From: Candidatus Aenigmatarchaeota archaeon
Lineage (GTDB): Archaea; Aenigmatarchaeota; Aenigmatarchaeia; GW2011-AR5; JAGGXF01
Assembly (NCBI GenBank): GCA_021163205.1
Contig: JAGGXF010000018.1
Coordinates: 1 to 33,008, forward strand
DNA: 33,008 nt
Direction: 5' to 3'
This document shows, piece by piece, positions 1-8,450 of the stretch. How positions within the stretch are numbered: the first letter of the stretch is position 1; the number at the start of each line of letters is the position of its first letter. The translations under genes were made by a program, and so were the position numbers. Under the pieces are notes generated by a model. That model saw only the letters and a list, made by a program, of their open reading frames with translations, searched no databases and was not told the origin of the DNA.

Positions 1-127
1 AGTGGTGTCTAGAGGAAGTCATAGCGGAAACCTCTGGTTTCCGAGGAAAACCGACAAAGGATACAAAGCAGGTGTCTTGGTTAATAGGAAGTCATAGAAA
101 CCGACAAAGGATACAAAGCAGGTGTCT
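1..127 (+). repeat. Tandem array of a ~46-nt hairpin repeat (units about 1-12 partial, 13-77, 84-127) ending at the uL2 start codon
   Basis: aggaagtcatag...aaccgacaaaggatacaaagcaggtgtct occurs twice. The first copy carries an extra perfect hairpin, CGGAAACC-TCT-GGTTTCCG. Related arrays lie at 1287-1401 and 31172-31295. Confidence 0.85.
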
Positions 128-129
128 GT

Positions 130-837
130 ATGGGAAAAAGGCTGATACAGCAAAGAAGAGGAAGAGGAGGAAGGTATAAAGCGCCTAGCCATAGGTATCT
201 CGGTAAGGTAAGTTATATTCGAAACAGAGAGCCGACCAAAGGACGGGTCATTGACATCAAACATGACCCAGCAAGGTCTGCTCCAGTTGCTGTTATTGCA
301 TTAGAAAATACTCAAAGAAATATTTTACTTCCTGCTGCAGAAGGTATGATGCTTGGACAAGAAATAATGTTCAATCATGGAAACGTGAGCATAGGAAATG
401 TTTTACCTTTGAAGGACATACCAGAAGGTACACAAATATATAATATCGAGATAAATCCCGGAGACGGTGGAAAACTTTGTAGGTCAAGCGGGGGGTTTGC
501 TATTGTTGTTGGCCATGAAAAAGGAAAGACAACAATAAGATTACCGTCCAGGAAATTTAAAATCCTAAAATCCACATGTCGAGCAACAATAGGAAAGGTT
601 GCTGGATCTGGTCGTGTCGAACAACCTTTCGTAAAAGCAGGTAAAAAGTTTTATGCTGCCAAGGCACGCAACAAACTCTACCCTGTGGTAAGTGGCGTTG
701 CCATGAATGCTGTTGACCATCCTTTTGGTGGTAGCGCAAAGCCAGGAAAGCATAAGACAGTTAAACGTGATGTGCCTCCTGGAAAGAAAGTGGGCTCAAT
801 AGCAGCCAGACGAACGGGGAAAGGTAAAAAGAAATAG
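130..837 (+). CDS. rpl2: 50S ribosomal protein uL2 (L2)
   Basis: MGKRLIQQRRGRGGRYKAPSHRYLGKVSY... and the C-terminal NAVDHPFGGSAKPGKHKTVKRDVPPGKKVGSIAARRTG are typical of archaeal L2. Confidence 0.97.
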   Translation: MGKRLIQQRRGRGGRYKAPSHRYLGKVSYIRNREPTKGRVIDIKHDPARSAPVAVIALENTQRNILLPAAEGMMLGQEIMFNHGNVSIGNVLPLKDIPEGTQIYNIEINPGDGGKLCRSSGGFAIVVGHEKGKTTIRLPSRKFKILKSTCRATIGKVAGSGRVEQPFVKAGKKFYAAKARNKLYPVVSGVAMNAVDHPFGGSAKPGKHKTVKRDVPPGKKVGSIAARRTGKGKKK

Positions 838-865
838 ATCATGTCAATAAGATTATGGTGATAAA

Positions 866-1255
866 ATGGCTATCAAGTTCACATACCGTGGAAAAACCTT
901 AGAAGAGCTTAAAAAAATGTCTCTCGATGATTTCATTGCCTTATTACCAGCAAGGCAACGACGGTCATTGAAGAGGGGGTTAAGCCCAAGACAGAAAAAA
1001 CTCTTGAAAAAAATACGTATGTTTAAAGGAAAGGATAAACTAATACGTACTCATGCACGTGATATGGTAATACTCCCTGAGATGGTAGGTTCCAAAATTG
1101 GTGTTCATAATGGTAAAGAATTCAAAACAGTAGAGATAACGCCTGAAATGATAGGACACTATCTTGGTGAGTTCGCTCAAACAAGAAAACCCGTAAAACA
1201 CAGCGCACCAGGATTTGGAGCAACTCGCTCAAGTAAATTCGTGCCACTGAAATAG
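866..1255 (+). CDS. rps19: 30S ribosomal protein uS19 (S19)
   Basis: Archaeal S19 motifs, including [26 protein letters not shown] and the [19 protein letters not shown]-terminus. Confidence 0.96.
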   Translation: MAIKFTYRGKTLEELKKMSLDDFIALLPARQRRSLKRGLSPRQKKLLKKIRMFKGKDKLIRTHARDMVILPEMVGSKIGVHNGKEFKTVEITPEMIGHYLGEFAQTRKPVKHSAPGFGATRSSKFVPLK

Positions 1256-1286
1256 GTGGTATGAGTTTGTATGTTGTATATTCACG

Positions 1287-1401
1287 CCAGAAGTCTAATA
1301 GAAACTCTGGTTTCCGAGGAAAGCCGACAAAGAATACAAACCAGGTGTCAGCATAATAGGAAGTCCTAGAAACCACCAAGGAATACAAGGTTGGTGTCTA
1401 G
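1287..1401 (+). repeat. Second tandem hairpin-repeat array (units about 1287-1349 and 1356-1401), directly upstream of Rpp29
   Basis: ctctggtttccgaggaaagccgacaaagaatacaaaccaggtgtc closely matches positions 33-76. ataggaagtcctagaaaccaccaaggaatacaaggttggtgtctag is nearly identical to 31250-31295. Confidence 0.88.
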
Positions 1402-1402
1402 T

Positions 1403-1693
1403 GTGAGAACAAAATATAACATAGCGAGGCATGAGCTGATTGGACTTGATGTGGCAGTTATGAGAAGCAGAAATAAGTCACAAGTTGGCTTGAAGGGCAA
1501 GATAGTTGATGAGACAGCAAAGACAATCATAATCGGGCTGAATGGAAGTGCTGAAAAGTCAAAAAGGAGAGTTATACCAAAAGCCGGAACCATCTTTAGG
1601 GTTGCGCTAGACAAGGGGAAAGTTGATATTGATGGCGACATAATCCTTGGAAGACCGGAGGATCGAATCAAGAAAAAATTAAAAAGATGGTAG
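1403..1693 (+). CDS. rnp1: RNase P protein component 1 (Rpp29/Pop4)
   Basis: MRTKYNIARHELIGLDVAVMRSRNKSQVGLKGKIVDETAKTIII... matches the archaeal Rpp29 pattern and operon position. The likely start is GTG at 1403; the ORF is open from TTG 1391. Confidence 0.88.
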   Translation: MRTKYNIARHELIGLDVAVMRSRNKSQVGLKGKIVDETAKTIIIGLNGSAEKSKRRVIPKAGTIFRVALDKGKVDIDGDIILGRPEDRIKKKLKRW

Positions 1694-1833
1694 GAGAGTA
1701 GAAGCTAGAGTATTAACACCTAAAGTTTTTAACTACACAAGTCGTAGAATAAACGATTAAAAAAGATGTAAGAAACCGGATATAAATTTGATAAGAAGCT
1801 GTTAATTAGATGATTAAAGCAGAGATGATATAT

Positions 1834-2256
1834 ATGAAAGATATTGGCCTCGGTATAAAAGGACCAGAGAAAGAATGTGATAGTCTTAAATGTCCTTGGC
1901 ACGGCTCATTAAAAGTCAGAGGAAGGACATTTATAGGAAAGGTTGTTAGCGATAAAGGAAGCAAGACTGTTATAGTAGAAAGGAGTTACAATAGGTTCAT
2001 TAAAAAATATGAAAGATTTGAGAGAAGAAAGACCAGGATTGCTGCGCATAACCCAGATTGCATAGCAGCAGAAATTGGGGATGTAGTAAGAATCGCGGAA
2101 TGTCGTCCGATTACAAAGACCAAGCACTTTGTTGTTGTTGAAAAGATTAACCAGAAATCACCCCATACAGATGGAAAAAAAGATATAGAGAATAATAAAA
2201 ATGAGCAAGAGAACATGAAAACAGACGTGATTGAAAATGAAACCGATAGCAGCTAA
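1834..2256 (+). CDS. rps17: 30S ribosomal protein uS17 (S17) with a hydrophilic C-terminal extension; ORF open from 1810
   Basis: GIKGPEKECDSLKCPWHGSLKVRGRTFIGKVVSDKGSKTVIVERSY... is archaeal S17. Confidence 0.9.
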   Translation: MKDIGLGIKGPEKECDSLKCPWHGSLKVRGRTFIGKVVSDKGSKTVIVERSYNRFIKKYERFERRKTRIAAHNPDCIAAEIGDVVRIAECRPITKTKHFVVVEKINQKSPHTDGKKDIENNKNEQENMKTDVIENETDSS

Positions 2257-2638
2257 AATAACAAAACCCATAACGCTGAAAACTAGACTTAAATGTATAG
2301 ACAATACTGGGGCAAAAGAGTTAGAGGTTATTAGCGTTAAGCTTTACAAGGGGAAGAGAAAAAGGCTCCCAAGAGCAGGTATTGGGGATGTTGTGATATG
2401 CTCTGTGAAAGTTGGCAATGAGAAGATGAGAAAAAAAGTTGTCTATGCTGTTGTTGTTCGTCAAAAGAAGGAGTATAGAAGACCAGATGGTCTGAGAATC
2501 AAGTTCGAAGATAATGCGGCAGTAATAATTAATCCAAAAACAAAAGAACCACAAGGTACTGAGATAAGAGGCGTTGTGGCAAAGGAGGCTATACAGAGAT
2601 TTTCAGCTATAGGAAAAATAAGTTCGCAAGTTGTGTGA
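2237..2638 (+). CDS. rpl14: 50S ribosomal protein uL14 (L14)
   Basis: LKCIDNTGAKELEVISVKLYKGKRKRLPRAGIGDVVICSVKVG; start overlaps the S17 3' end. Confidence 0.95.
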   Translation: MKPIAAKITKPITLKTRLKCIDNTGAKELEVISVKLYKGKRKRLPRAGIGDVVICSVKVGNEKMRKKVVYAVVVRQKKEYRRPDGLRIKFEDNAAVIINPKTKEPQGTEIRGVVAKEAIQRFSAIGKISSQVV

Positions 2639-2679
2639 AGTTTTTAGTTGTGTGAATTTTAATGCTCAAGGTGGTGTGA

Positions 2680-3087
2680 TTGAAAAAAGAATGGTCCAGG
2701 GAGTGGATAAGAAGTAAACAGCCGAGAAAACAGCGCAAGTATAGGTATAATGCTCCGCTACATGTGAGGCAAAAATTTGTGAGAGCATTGCTGAGCAAAG
2801 AGCTAAGAAAATCAGTCGGTTGTCGCTCTCTCTCTGTGCGGAAGGGGGACGAAGTCAAAGTTATGCGCGGTGACTTTAAAGGTAAGACAGGGAAAGTCAT
2901 GCGCGTAGATTTAAAGAGAGGTAAAGTTTTCATAGAAAACTTGAAAGCGAAAAAATCAACCGGAGAAGAGAAACATGTTCCCTTTGAGCCAAGCAATCTT
3001 ATGATAGTTTCAATCAACAAGGATGATAAAAGAAGGCAAAAAATAATAGAGCGTAAGAAATCGGCCAAAGAAAAGGGTGAGAAATGA
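2680..3087 (+). CDS. rpl24: 50S ribosomal protein uL24 (L24)
   Basis: KOW-type motif VRKGDEVKVMRGDFKGKTGKVMRVDLKRGKVFIE and operon position; TTG start. Confidence 0.93.
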   Translation: MKKEWSREWIRSKQPRKQRKYRYNAPLHVRQKFVRALLSKELRKSVGCRSLSVRKGDEVKVMRGDFKGKTGKVMRVDLKRGKVFIENLKAKKSTGEEKHVPFEPSNLMIVSINKDDKRRQKIIERKKSAKEKGEK

Positions 3088-3788
3088 TGGCTATAACAAA
3101 GAGGTATAATGCGCCAAAATTCTGGCGAATAAAGACCAAGGAGAAAAAGTTTATAGTTTCACTTAGGGTAGGGCCTCATAATAAAAAGTCCGCAATACCC
3201 CTGCTTGTCATAATAAGAGATATTCTTGAATATGCCCATACAGCCAAAGAAGCAAAAGAGATAGTAAAAAAAGGTCTCATAAAGATAAATGGTGTTGTGA
3301 GAAAAGATTATAAATTTCCCGTTGGTCTTATGGATATACTTGAAATGGGAACAGAATATTATATGGTTCTACCACATAGAAAAGGACTCTCGATTCAGCC
3401 CATCAAAAAAACTGATGCTGAGAGGAGACTGGTTAAAATTGTCAGAAAAAAAATCGTGAAAAAGGGAAGAATACAACTTGGGTTTCACACAGGTGAAACA
3501 ATGTTGGTAGATGACAACAGCCTCAAGCCAGGAGACGTGATTATTTTAACCACGAAAGACAAAAAAATATCCGACGTACTCAAGTTTGAGGTGGGAAACA
3601 TAGCCATGGTTACAACAGGCCGGAATATTGGTGTTGTGGGAAAAATTAAAGAGATAATCATTGAAAGAAGTTCAAGGCCAAATAGAGTCGTGCTTGACAT
3701 AGAAGGTAAAGATGTGGATGTTCCAATGGACTATGTTTTTGTTGTGGGCAAAGAAAAGCCGGTCATATCAATAGCAAAAGAATTATAA
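3084..3788 (+). CDS. rps4e: 30S ribosomal protein eS4 (S4e)
   Basis: S4e-like HRKGLSIQPIKKTDAERRLVKIVRKKIVKKGRIQLGFHTGETMLVDD; operon position. Confidence 0.94.
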   Translation: MMAITKRYNAPKFWRIKTKEKKFIVSLRVGPHNKKSAIPLLVIIRDILEYAHTAKEAKEIVKKGLIKINGVVRKDYKFPVGLMDILEMGTEYYMVLPHRKGLSIQPIKKTDAERRLVKIVRKKIVKKGRIQLGFHTGETMLVDDNSLKPGDVIILTTKDKKISDVLKFEVGNIAMVTTGRNIGVVGKIKEIIIERSSRPNRVVLDIEGKDVDVPMDYVFVVGKEKPVISIAKEL

Positions 3789-3807
3789 GAACTAACGAGT
3801 GGTAAGA

Positions 3808-4335
3808 ATGAACGACCCAAAAACAAATCCGATGAGAAAAATTCGAATAGAGAAGATAGTCTTAAATATAGGATGTGGAAAGGATGGGAATATCGAGAAT
3901 GCCAAAAAAATTTTAGAATCGCTCACAGGCAGAAAAGCCGTTGTAACCAAGACACATAAAAGAACAACGTTTGGTGTTGGTAGAAGAAGACCAATAGGTG
4001 TTATGGTTACCGTAAGAAAAAATGCAAAAGAGCTTTTGATGCGTCTCGTAGAAGCAGTGGATAAGAAGTTACTTGTAAAAAACTTTGACCAATTTGGGAA
4101 TTTTTCATTTGGTGTTGAAGAGTATATCTCTGTTCCGGGAATGAATTACGATCCTAAAATTGGAATACTTGGTTTTGATGTTTGTGTTACTTTGGAAAGG
4201 CCCGGATTCTCTATAAAGAGAAAGTCTCTTTCAAAAAAAGTTGGGAAGAAGCACAGAATATCAAGAGAAGAGGCAATGGATTTTGTCCGCTCTCTTGGTA
4301 TAGATATAGTCGAGAAAAGAGAGAAAGAATATTAA
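3808..4335 (+). CDS. rpl5: 50S ribosomal protein uL5 (L5); ORF open from 3799
   Basis: NPMRKIRIEKIVLNIGCGKDGNIENAKKILESLTGRKAVVTKTHKR is archaeal L5. Confidence 0.94.
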   Translation: MNDPKTNPMRKIRIEKIVLNIGCGKDGNIENAKKILESLTGRKAVVTKTHKRTTFGVGRRRPIGVMVTVRKNAKELLMRLVEAVDKKLLVKNFDQFGNFSFGVEEYISVPGMNYDPKIGILGFDVCVTLERPGFSIKRKSLSKKVGKKHRISREEAMDFVRSLGIDIVEKREKEY

Positions 4336-4390
4336 GATATGTCATAATTACAATATTTTAGTCTAATGAGAAAGAACAAAAGGTGTAAAA

Positions 4391-4549
4391 ATGCGGAATA
4401 AAGCAGTAAAACGAAAAATTGGAAAAGGATCGAAAAAATGTAGAAGATGTGGAAGCTTTCATGGAGTTATCAGAGTTGCTGGTCTTTACTATTGTAGAAG
4501 ATGTTTCAGAGAGGTGGCAAAAAAGCTTGGTTTCAAAAAACTGGGGTGA
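4391..4549 (+). CDS. rps14: 30S ribosomal protein uS14 (S14, zinc-binding); missing from the ORF track
   Basis: Manual translation: [52 protein letters not shown]. CxxC...CxxC zinc motif; lies between L5 and S8. Confidence 0.95.
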   Translation: MRNKAVKRKIGKGSKKCRRCGSFHGVIRVAGLYYCRRCFREVAKKLGFKKLG

Positions 4550-4553
4550 AATA

Positions 4554-4940
4554 ATGAGACATGATATTATCGCGGACGTGCTTTCAGCAATTAAAAATGC
4601 AGAAAGAGTAGGTAAAAAATTGTGCGAAGTCCCAGCAAGTAATATGGTTAGGGAGATACTAAATCTTATGAAAAAATATGGATATGTAGAAAATTTTGAG
4701 TTTATTGATGACCTAAAATCTGGAAAGTTTAGGGTATTCCTCGCAGGAAATATAAACGACTGTAATGTCATAAAACCGAGATTTTCCTTGAAGAAGAATG
4801 AGTTTGAAAAGTGGGAAACCCGGTTTTTGCCTGCAAAGGATTTTGGCATACTTATCTTAACAACTCCAAAAGGCATGATGACACAACACGAGGCAAAAAA
4901 GCATCAAACAGGAGGAAAGTTAGTAGCTTATGTTTATTAG
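4554..4940 (+). CDS. rps8: 30S ribosomal protein uS8 (S8); the track ORF extends 5' to 4419
   Basis: MRHDIIADVLSAIKNAERVGKKLCEVPASNMVREILNLMKKYGYVENFE; ILTTPKGMMTQHEAKKHQTGGKLVAYVY C-terminus. Confidence 0.95.
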   Translation: MRHDIIADVLSAIKNAERVGKKLCEVPASNMVREILNLMKKYGYVENFEFIDDLKSGKFRVFLAGNINDCNVIKPRFSLKKNEFEKWETRFLPAKDFGILILTTPKGMMTQHEAKKHQTGGKLVAYVY

Positions 4941-5017
4941 GTTCAAAAAGGGAAACTATACCAAACGTCATCAAATCTCATTAAATGCTCAAATAACAGC
5001 ACATGGAGATAAATATG

Positions 5018-5566
5018 CAAAAGGAAATAAAAATACCAGAAAATGTTGAGGTAGTTGTCGAGGGGAAAAAAGTAGTGGTTAGAGGAAAGAATGGAGAGCT
5101 CGAGAGGGATTTCTCTGACCCACGATATAATCATTCGATTCTTATAGAAAAGAAAGACGGAACACTTGTTGTTTCCACCAACGAGAAAAAGAAAGGATTA
5201 GCGTATAAAATGGTGAATACGATCGCTGCACATGTTAGGAATATGATATTGGGTGTCCAGAAGGCATTTGAATATAAGTTAAAAATACATTATGTTCATT
5301 TTCCGATGACGGTAGAGGTTAAAGACGGAAAGGTGTTAATAAAGAACTTTCTTGGGGAGAAGGGAGCTCGTGTTGCCAACATTGTTGGAGACACCAAAGT
5401 CAAAGTCGAAAAAGATATAATAACTGTTTCATCAATCAGCATAGAAAATGCTGGACAAACCGCTGCAAATATAGAGCAGGCGTGTAAGGTTATTGGAAGG
5501 GATAGAAGAATATTTCAAGACGGGATATTTATCATTCAAAAGCCCCTGCGGGTAATCGAAAACTAA
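5018..5566 (+). CDS. rpl6: 50S ribosomal protein uL6 (L6); ORF open from 5003
   Basis: IKIPENVEVVVEGKKVVVRGKNGELERDF and operon position. Confidence 0.93.
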   Translation, partial: QKEIKIPENVEVVVEGKKVVVRGKNGELERDFSDPRYNHSILIEKKDGTLVVSTNEKKKGLAYKMVNTIAAHVRNMILGVQKAFEYKLKIHYVHFPMTVEVKDGKVLIKNFLGEKGARVANIVGDTKVKVEKDIITVSSISIENAGQTAANIEQACKVIGRDRRIFQDGIFIIQKPLRVIEN

Positions 5567-5623
5567 GCTTGAGTGACAAGAGCATATGAAAATAATTAAG
5601 AAAGAAAATGTGGTGTAAAGACA

Positions 5624-6106
5624 ATGACAGAAGCTAATGCTGGTGAGCAAAATAGCGAAAAAATTAATGGAAAAAAGCCAGAAGAGAACAGACAAAAGAA
5701 TAAACCCAAATTTTTGAGACAGAATTATAAAAACCTCAAAAGGGTTGGTGCCAAATGGAGACGACCAAAGGGGCACCAGAGCAAGTTGAGAAAAAGAAAG
5801 AAATCTCACGGTAAAGTACCAAAAATTGGGTATAAATCTCCAGAAGCTGCGTCTGGCTTGATAGATGGATTAAAGCCGAAAAGAGTTTTTTCCCCATCAG
5901 ATATTGACAGATGCAACCCAGAAAAAGAGATCATAATTATCGCTTCAACAGTTGGACTCAAGAAAAGGAAAGCCATCATTGAAAAAGCGGAAAAATTAGG
6001 CATTAAAATCAGAAACCTGAAAAAAATAAAAAGAAGGCTTCACAAGAGGGGAAGAGTCAAGGACAAGAAAAATGAGGAGAATAAGAACAGCAAGGAGAAA
6101 TCATAA
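5624..6106 (+). CDS. rpl32e: 50S ribosomal protein eL32 (L32e)
   Basis: KPKFLRQNYKNLKRVGAKWRRPKGHQSKLRKRKKSHGKVPKIGYKSPEAASGL. Confidence 0.93.
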   Translation: MTEANAGEQNSEKINGKKPEENRQKNKPKFLRQNYKNLKRVGAKWRRPKGHQSKLRKRKKSHGKVPKIGYKSPEAASGLIDGLKPKRVFSPSDIDRCNPEKEIIIIASTVGLKKRKAIIEKAEKLGIKIRNLKKIKRRLHKRGRVKDKKNEENKNSKEKS

Positions 6107-6228
6107 CTTGAAAGACTGAGTATTGATAAAATTTCATGCTTCATAGTTTAGCAGACACCGATAAATGCACGTGAACGATAATTCATGAATATGATGGAAA
6201 ATAGAATAAAAATATAGGAGGGCACAAA

Positions 6229-6411
6229 ATGTTTGAAGTCTTCGGAGAAGGGAGATGTCCTATTTGTGGCAGTGTTGGAAAGAAGATAAAAGGGCATCTT
6301 TTCTTTTGCGAAAAATGTGAGATACATTTCGGGAAGTTTGGAATACCCAGAACAGAGATGAACGTATTAGATGCTCTCGAAAACAGGAATAAGAAATTTG
6401 AGTTTAACTAG
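6229..6411 (+). CDS. Small zinc-ribbon protein of unknown function
   Basis: 60-aa ORF MFEVFGEGRCPICGSVGKKIKGHLFFCEKCEIHFGKFG... with CPIC...CEKC. Preceded by GGAGGGCACAAAATG, a plausible Shine-Dalgarno. Confidence 0.7.
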   Translation: MFEVFGEGRCPICGSVGKKIKGHLFFCEKCEIHFGKFGIPRTEMNVLDALENRNKKFEFN

Positions 6412-6465
6412 CTTATGGTGGTCGTTTAGAATTTAAATATCCAAAATCTTATCCAAGTGATTGTA

Positions 6466-6975
6466 ATGGATCTGAAATCTCAAAGAAAAATGGCCGCAAG
6501 GGTTTTAAAATGCGGAGAAACAAGGATATGGTTTGATCCTGCTAGGCTTCAGGACATATCTGATGCTATAACAGCTGCTGACATCCGGCGGCTTGTCAAT
6601 GATGGTGTCATAAAGAAATTACAAAAGAAAGGCGTTAGCAAGGCAAGGACAAGGCGAGTGAAAGCTCAGAAAGCAAAGGGACGGAGAAAGGGACACGGCT
6701 CAAGAAAAGGTAAAGCGACTGCCAGAAGAGGCAAAAAAGTCACGTGGATGAATCAGATAAGAGCACTCAGAAAAATGTTAAAAGAACTTAAACAGGGCGG
6801 ATACTTATCTAATGCTCATTATAGAAACCTTTACAGAAAGGCTGGAGGAGGATTTTTCAGGAGCAAGGCTCATATGAGGCTTTACATCGAACAACATAAA
6901 ATGCTGGAAAAGCCATTGCCTGAACATGGTGAAAAAAAATCAGAAAAGCAAAAAGAGGAAAATAAAAAAGAATAA
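6466..6975 (+). CDS. rpl19e: 50S ribosomal protein eL19 (L19e); ORF open from GTG 6457
   Basis: LKSQRKMAARVLKCGETRIWFDPARLQDISDAITAADIRRLVNDGVI is archaeal L19e. Confidence 0.96.
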   Translation: MDLKSQRKMAARVLKCGETRIWFDPARLQDISDAITAADIRRLVNDGVIKKLQKKGVSKARTRRVKAQKAKGRRKGHGSRKGKATARRGKKVTWMNQIRALRKMLKELKQGGYLSNAHYRNLYRKAGGGFFRSKAHMRLYIEQHKMLEKPLPEHGEKKSEKQKEENKKE

Positions 6976-7000
6976 AAATCTTGTGTAGAGAGTGGTTGAA

Positions 7001-7483
7001 ATGCCCTTTAGAAGGAGAATTGAGAAGAAGACAAATTATAGAAAGAGGCTTGCCCTACTCAAGTCTGGGCTGCCAAGGATAGTCATAAGAAAATCGCTTA
7101 ATTATGTTAATGTTCAAATGGTTAACTATGAGCCATATGGTGACAAAGTTATTTTTGCATTTTCCTCGAAATCGCTCAAAAAGTTCGGCTGGTCAAAAAA
7201 TTGTTCAAACACACCTGCTGCATATCTTGTGGGATTCTTGTTTGGTATGGAAGCCAAGAAGAGAAACCTACTAAAAGCAGTGGTTGATTTTGGCCTTCAA
7301 CGGTCAACTAAGGGGAATTTGTTGTACGCTGTCATTGCTGGACTTAAGGATGCCGGACTTGATATTAATGTTGATAGCAATATGTTGCCAAGTGATGAAC
7401 GCATTAAAGGTAAACATATATCAGATGATATTGAGAATGAATTTCAAGAAGTTAAGAAAAAAATCCAAGAGAGCTATCAATAG
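7001..7483 (+). CDS. rpl18: 50S ribosomal protein uL18 (L18)
   Basis: FRRRIEKKTNYRKRLALLKSGLPRIVIRKSLNYVNVQMV is archaeal L18. Confidence 0.94.
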   Translation: MPFRRRIEKKTNYRKRLALLKSGLPRIVIRKSLNYVNVQMVNYEPYGDKVIFAFSSKSLKKFGWSKNCSNTPAAYLVGFLFGMEAKKRNLLKAVVDFGLQRSTKGNLLYAVIAGLKDAGLDINVDSNMLPSDERIKGKHISDDIENEFQEVKKKIQESYQ

Positions 7484-7503
7484 AATCAACCAAGAGTGGT
7501 ATT

Positions 7504-8445
7504 ATGACAAAAAAGAAAAACGATGATGCTGAAAAAAAGAAAAGAAACAAAAAGACTTTAGAGGAGTCAACTGTGAAGGAAGCTCCCTCCGAAACAAAGA
7601 AAAATCGCGGAGAAGAGGAAGAAAGCCAGACAAAGCCAGAAGAAAGCCAGAAGAAAAAAGAAACTAGAGAAGAGGTGAAAACAGGCGGCTGGATCCCGAC
7701 CACAGAGCTTGGTCAGGCAGTTATGCGCGGTGAGATAACATCAATAGATGAAATATTTGCACGAGGGCTTAAGATAAAGGAGCCTGGAATAGTTGACAAA
7801 CTCTTACCAAATCTCGAGAGTGAGATAATTTTGATAGGGGGGTCTCCTGGAAAAGGTGGCGGTATAAGAAGAACCCCGACTAAAAAAACCGCAAGAATGC
7901 ATAAATCTGGAAGGAGGTTTAAAGTTTCTGCTGTTGTTGTAGTTGGAAATAGAGACGGCTATCTTGGTATCGGAAAAGCTTCTGCTGTAGAGCATGTCCC
8001 TGCGATAGAAAAAGCAACAACCGAAGCCAAGCTAAATATAATACCAATAAAACGAGGATGTGGTAGCTGGGAGTGTGGTTGCGGTGAAAAACATTCGATA
8101 CCTTTTGCAGTTGAAGGGAAGCGAGGCTCCGTGAGAGTTATACTAAAGCCAGCTCCAAAGGGTGTTGGGCTCTGCGTAAATGATGAAATGAAGAAAATAA
8201 TATCGCTTGCAGGGATAAAAGATATATGGTCAAAATCTTTTGGAAATACAAGGTCGAGGGTTAATGCTTCGTTTGCTGTGTTCAATGCGCTCAAAAAGCT
8301 TAACGCTATGAAGGTGCCGACAACAAACATCTCTCATACCTTAGAAGAAGATAAGGAAACTAAAAAGAAAAAAGAAGGTTCAATCAAATCCAAAGCAACA
8401 CCAAAGAAGATACGAAAAAAACCACATAAAAAAAGTAATGAGTGA
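7504..8445 (+). CDS. rps5: 30S ribosomal protein uS5 (S5) with a ~60-aa charged N-terminal extension
   Basis: S5 core GRRFKVSAVVVVGNRDGYLGIGKASAVEHVPAIEKA, preceded by a Lys/Glu-rich low-complexity stretch. Confidence 0.95.
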   Translation: MTKKKNDDAEKKKRNKKTLEESTVKEAPSETKKNRGEEEESQTKPEESQKKKETREEVKTGGWIPTTELGQAVMRGEITSIDEIFARGLKIKEPGIVDKLLPNLESEIILIGGSPGKGGGIRRTPTKKTARMHKSGRRFKVSAVVVVGNRDGYLGIGKASAVEHVPAIEKATTEAKLNIIPIKRGCGSWECGCGEKHSIPFAVEGKRGSVRVILKPAPKGVGLCVNDEMKKIISLAGIKDIWSKSFGNTRSRVNASFAVFNALKKLNAMKVPTTNISHTLEEDKETKKKKEGSIKSKATPKKIRKKPHKKSNE

Positions 8446-8450
8446 TTGTT

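Noticed and set aside
1-127. CRISPR array
   Set aside because: Only 2-3 units per locus, no uniform unique spacers, variable unit length, no cas genes, and the units abut start codons.
1356-1406. Hammerhead ribozyme resemblance in the repeat (GAAAC and GTC present)
   Set aside because: No CUGANGA core, and the required A15.1-U16.1 followed by H17 register does not fit the pairing; the U in GGT is followed by G.
4358-4876. Minus-strand 172-aa ORF opposite uS14/uS8
   Set aside because: Antisense to clearly identified ribosomal proteins; Phe/Ser-rich mirror translation typical of spurious ORFs. The same applies to the other minus-strand ORFs opposite confident CDSs.
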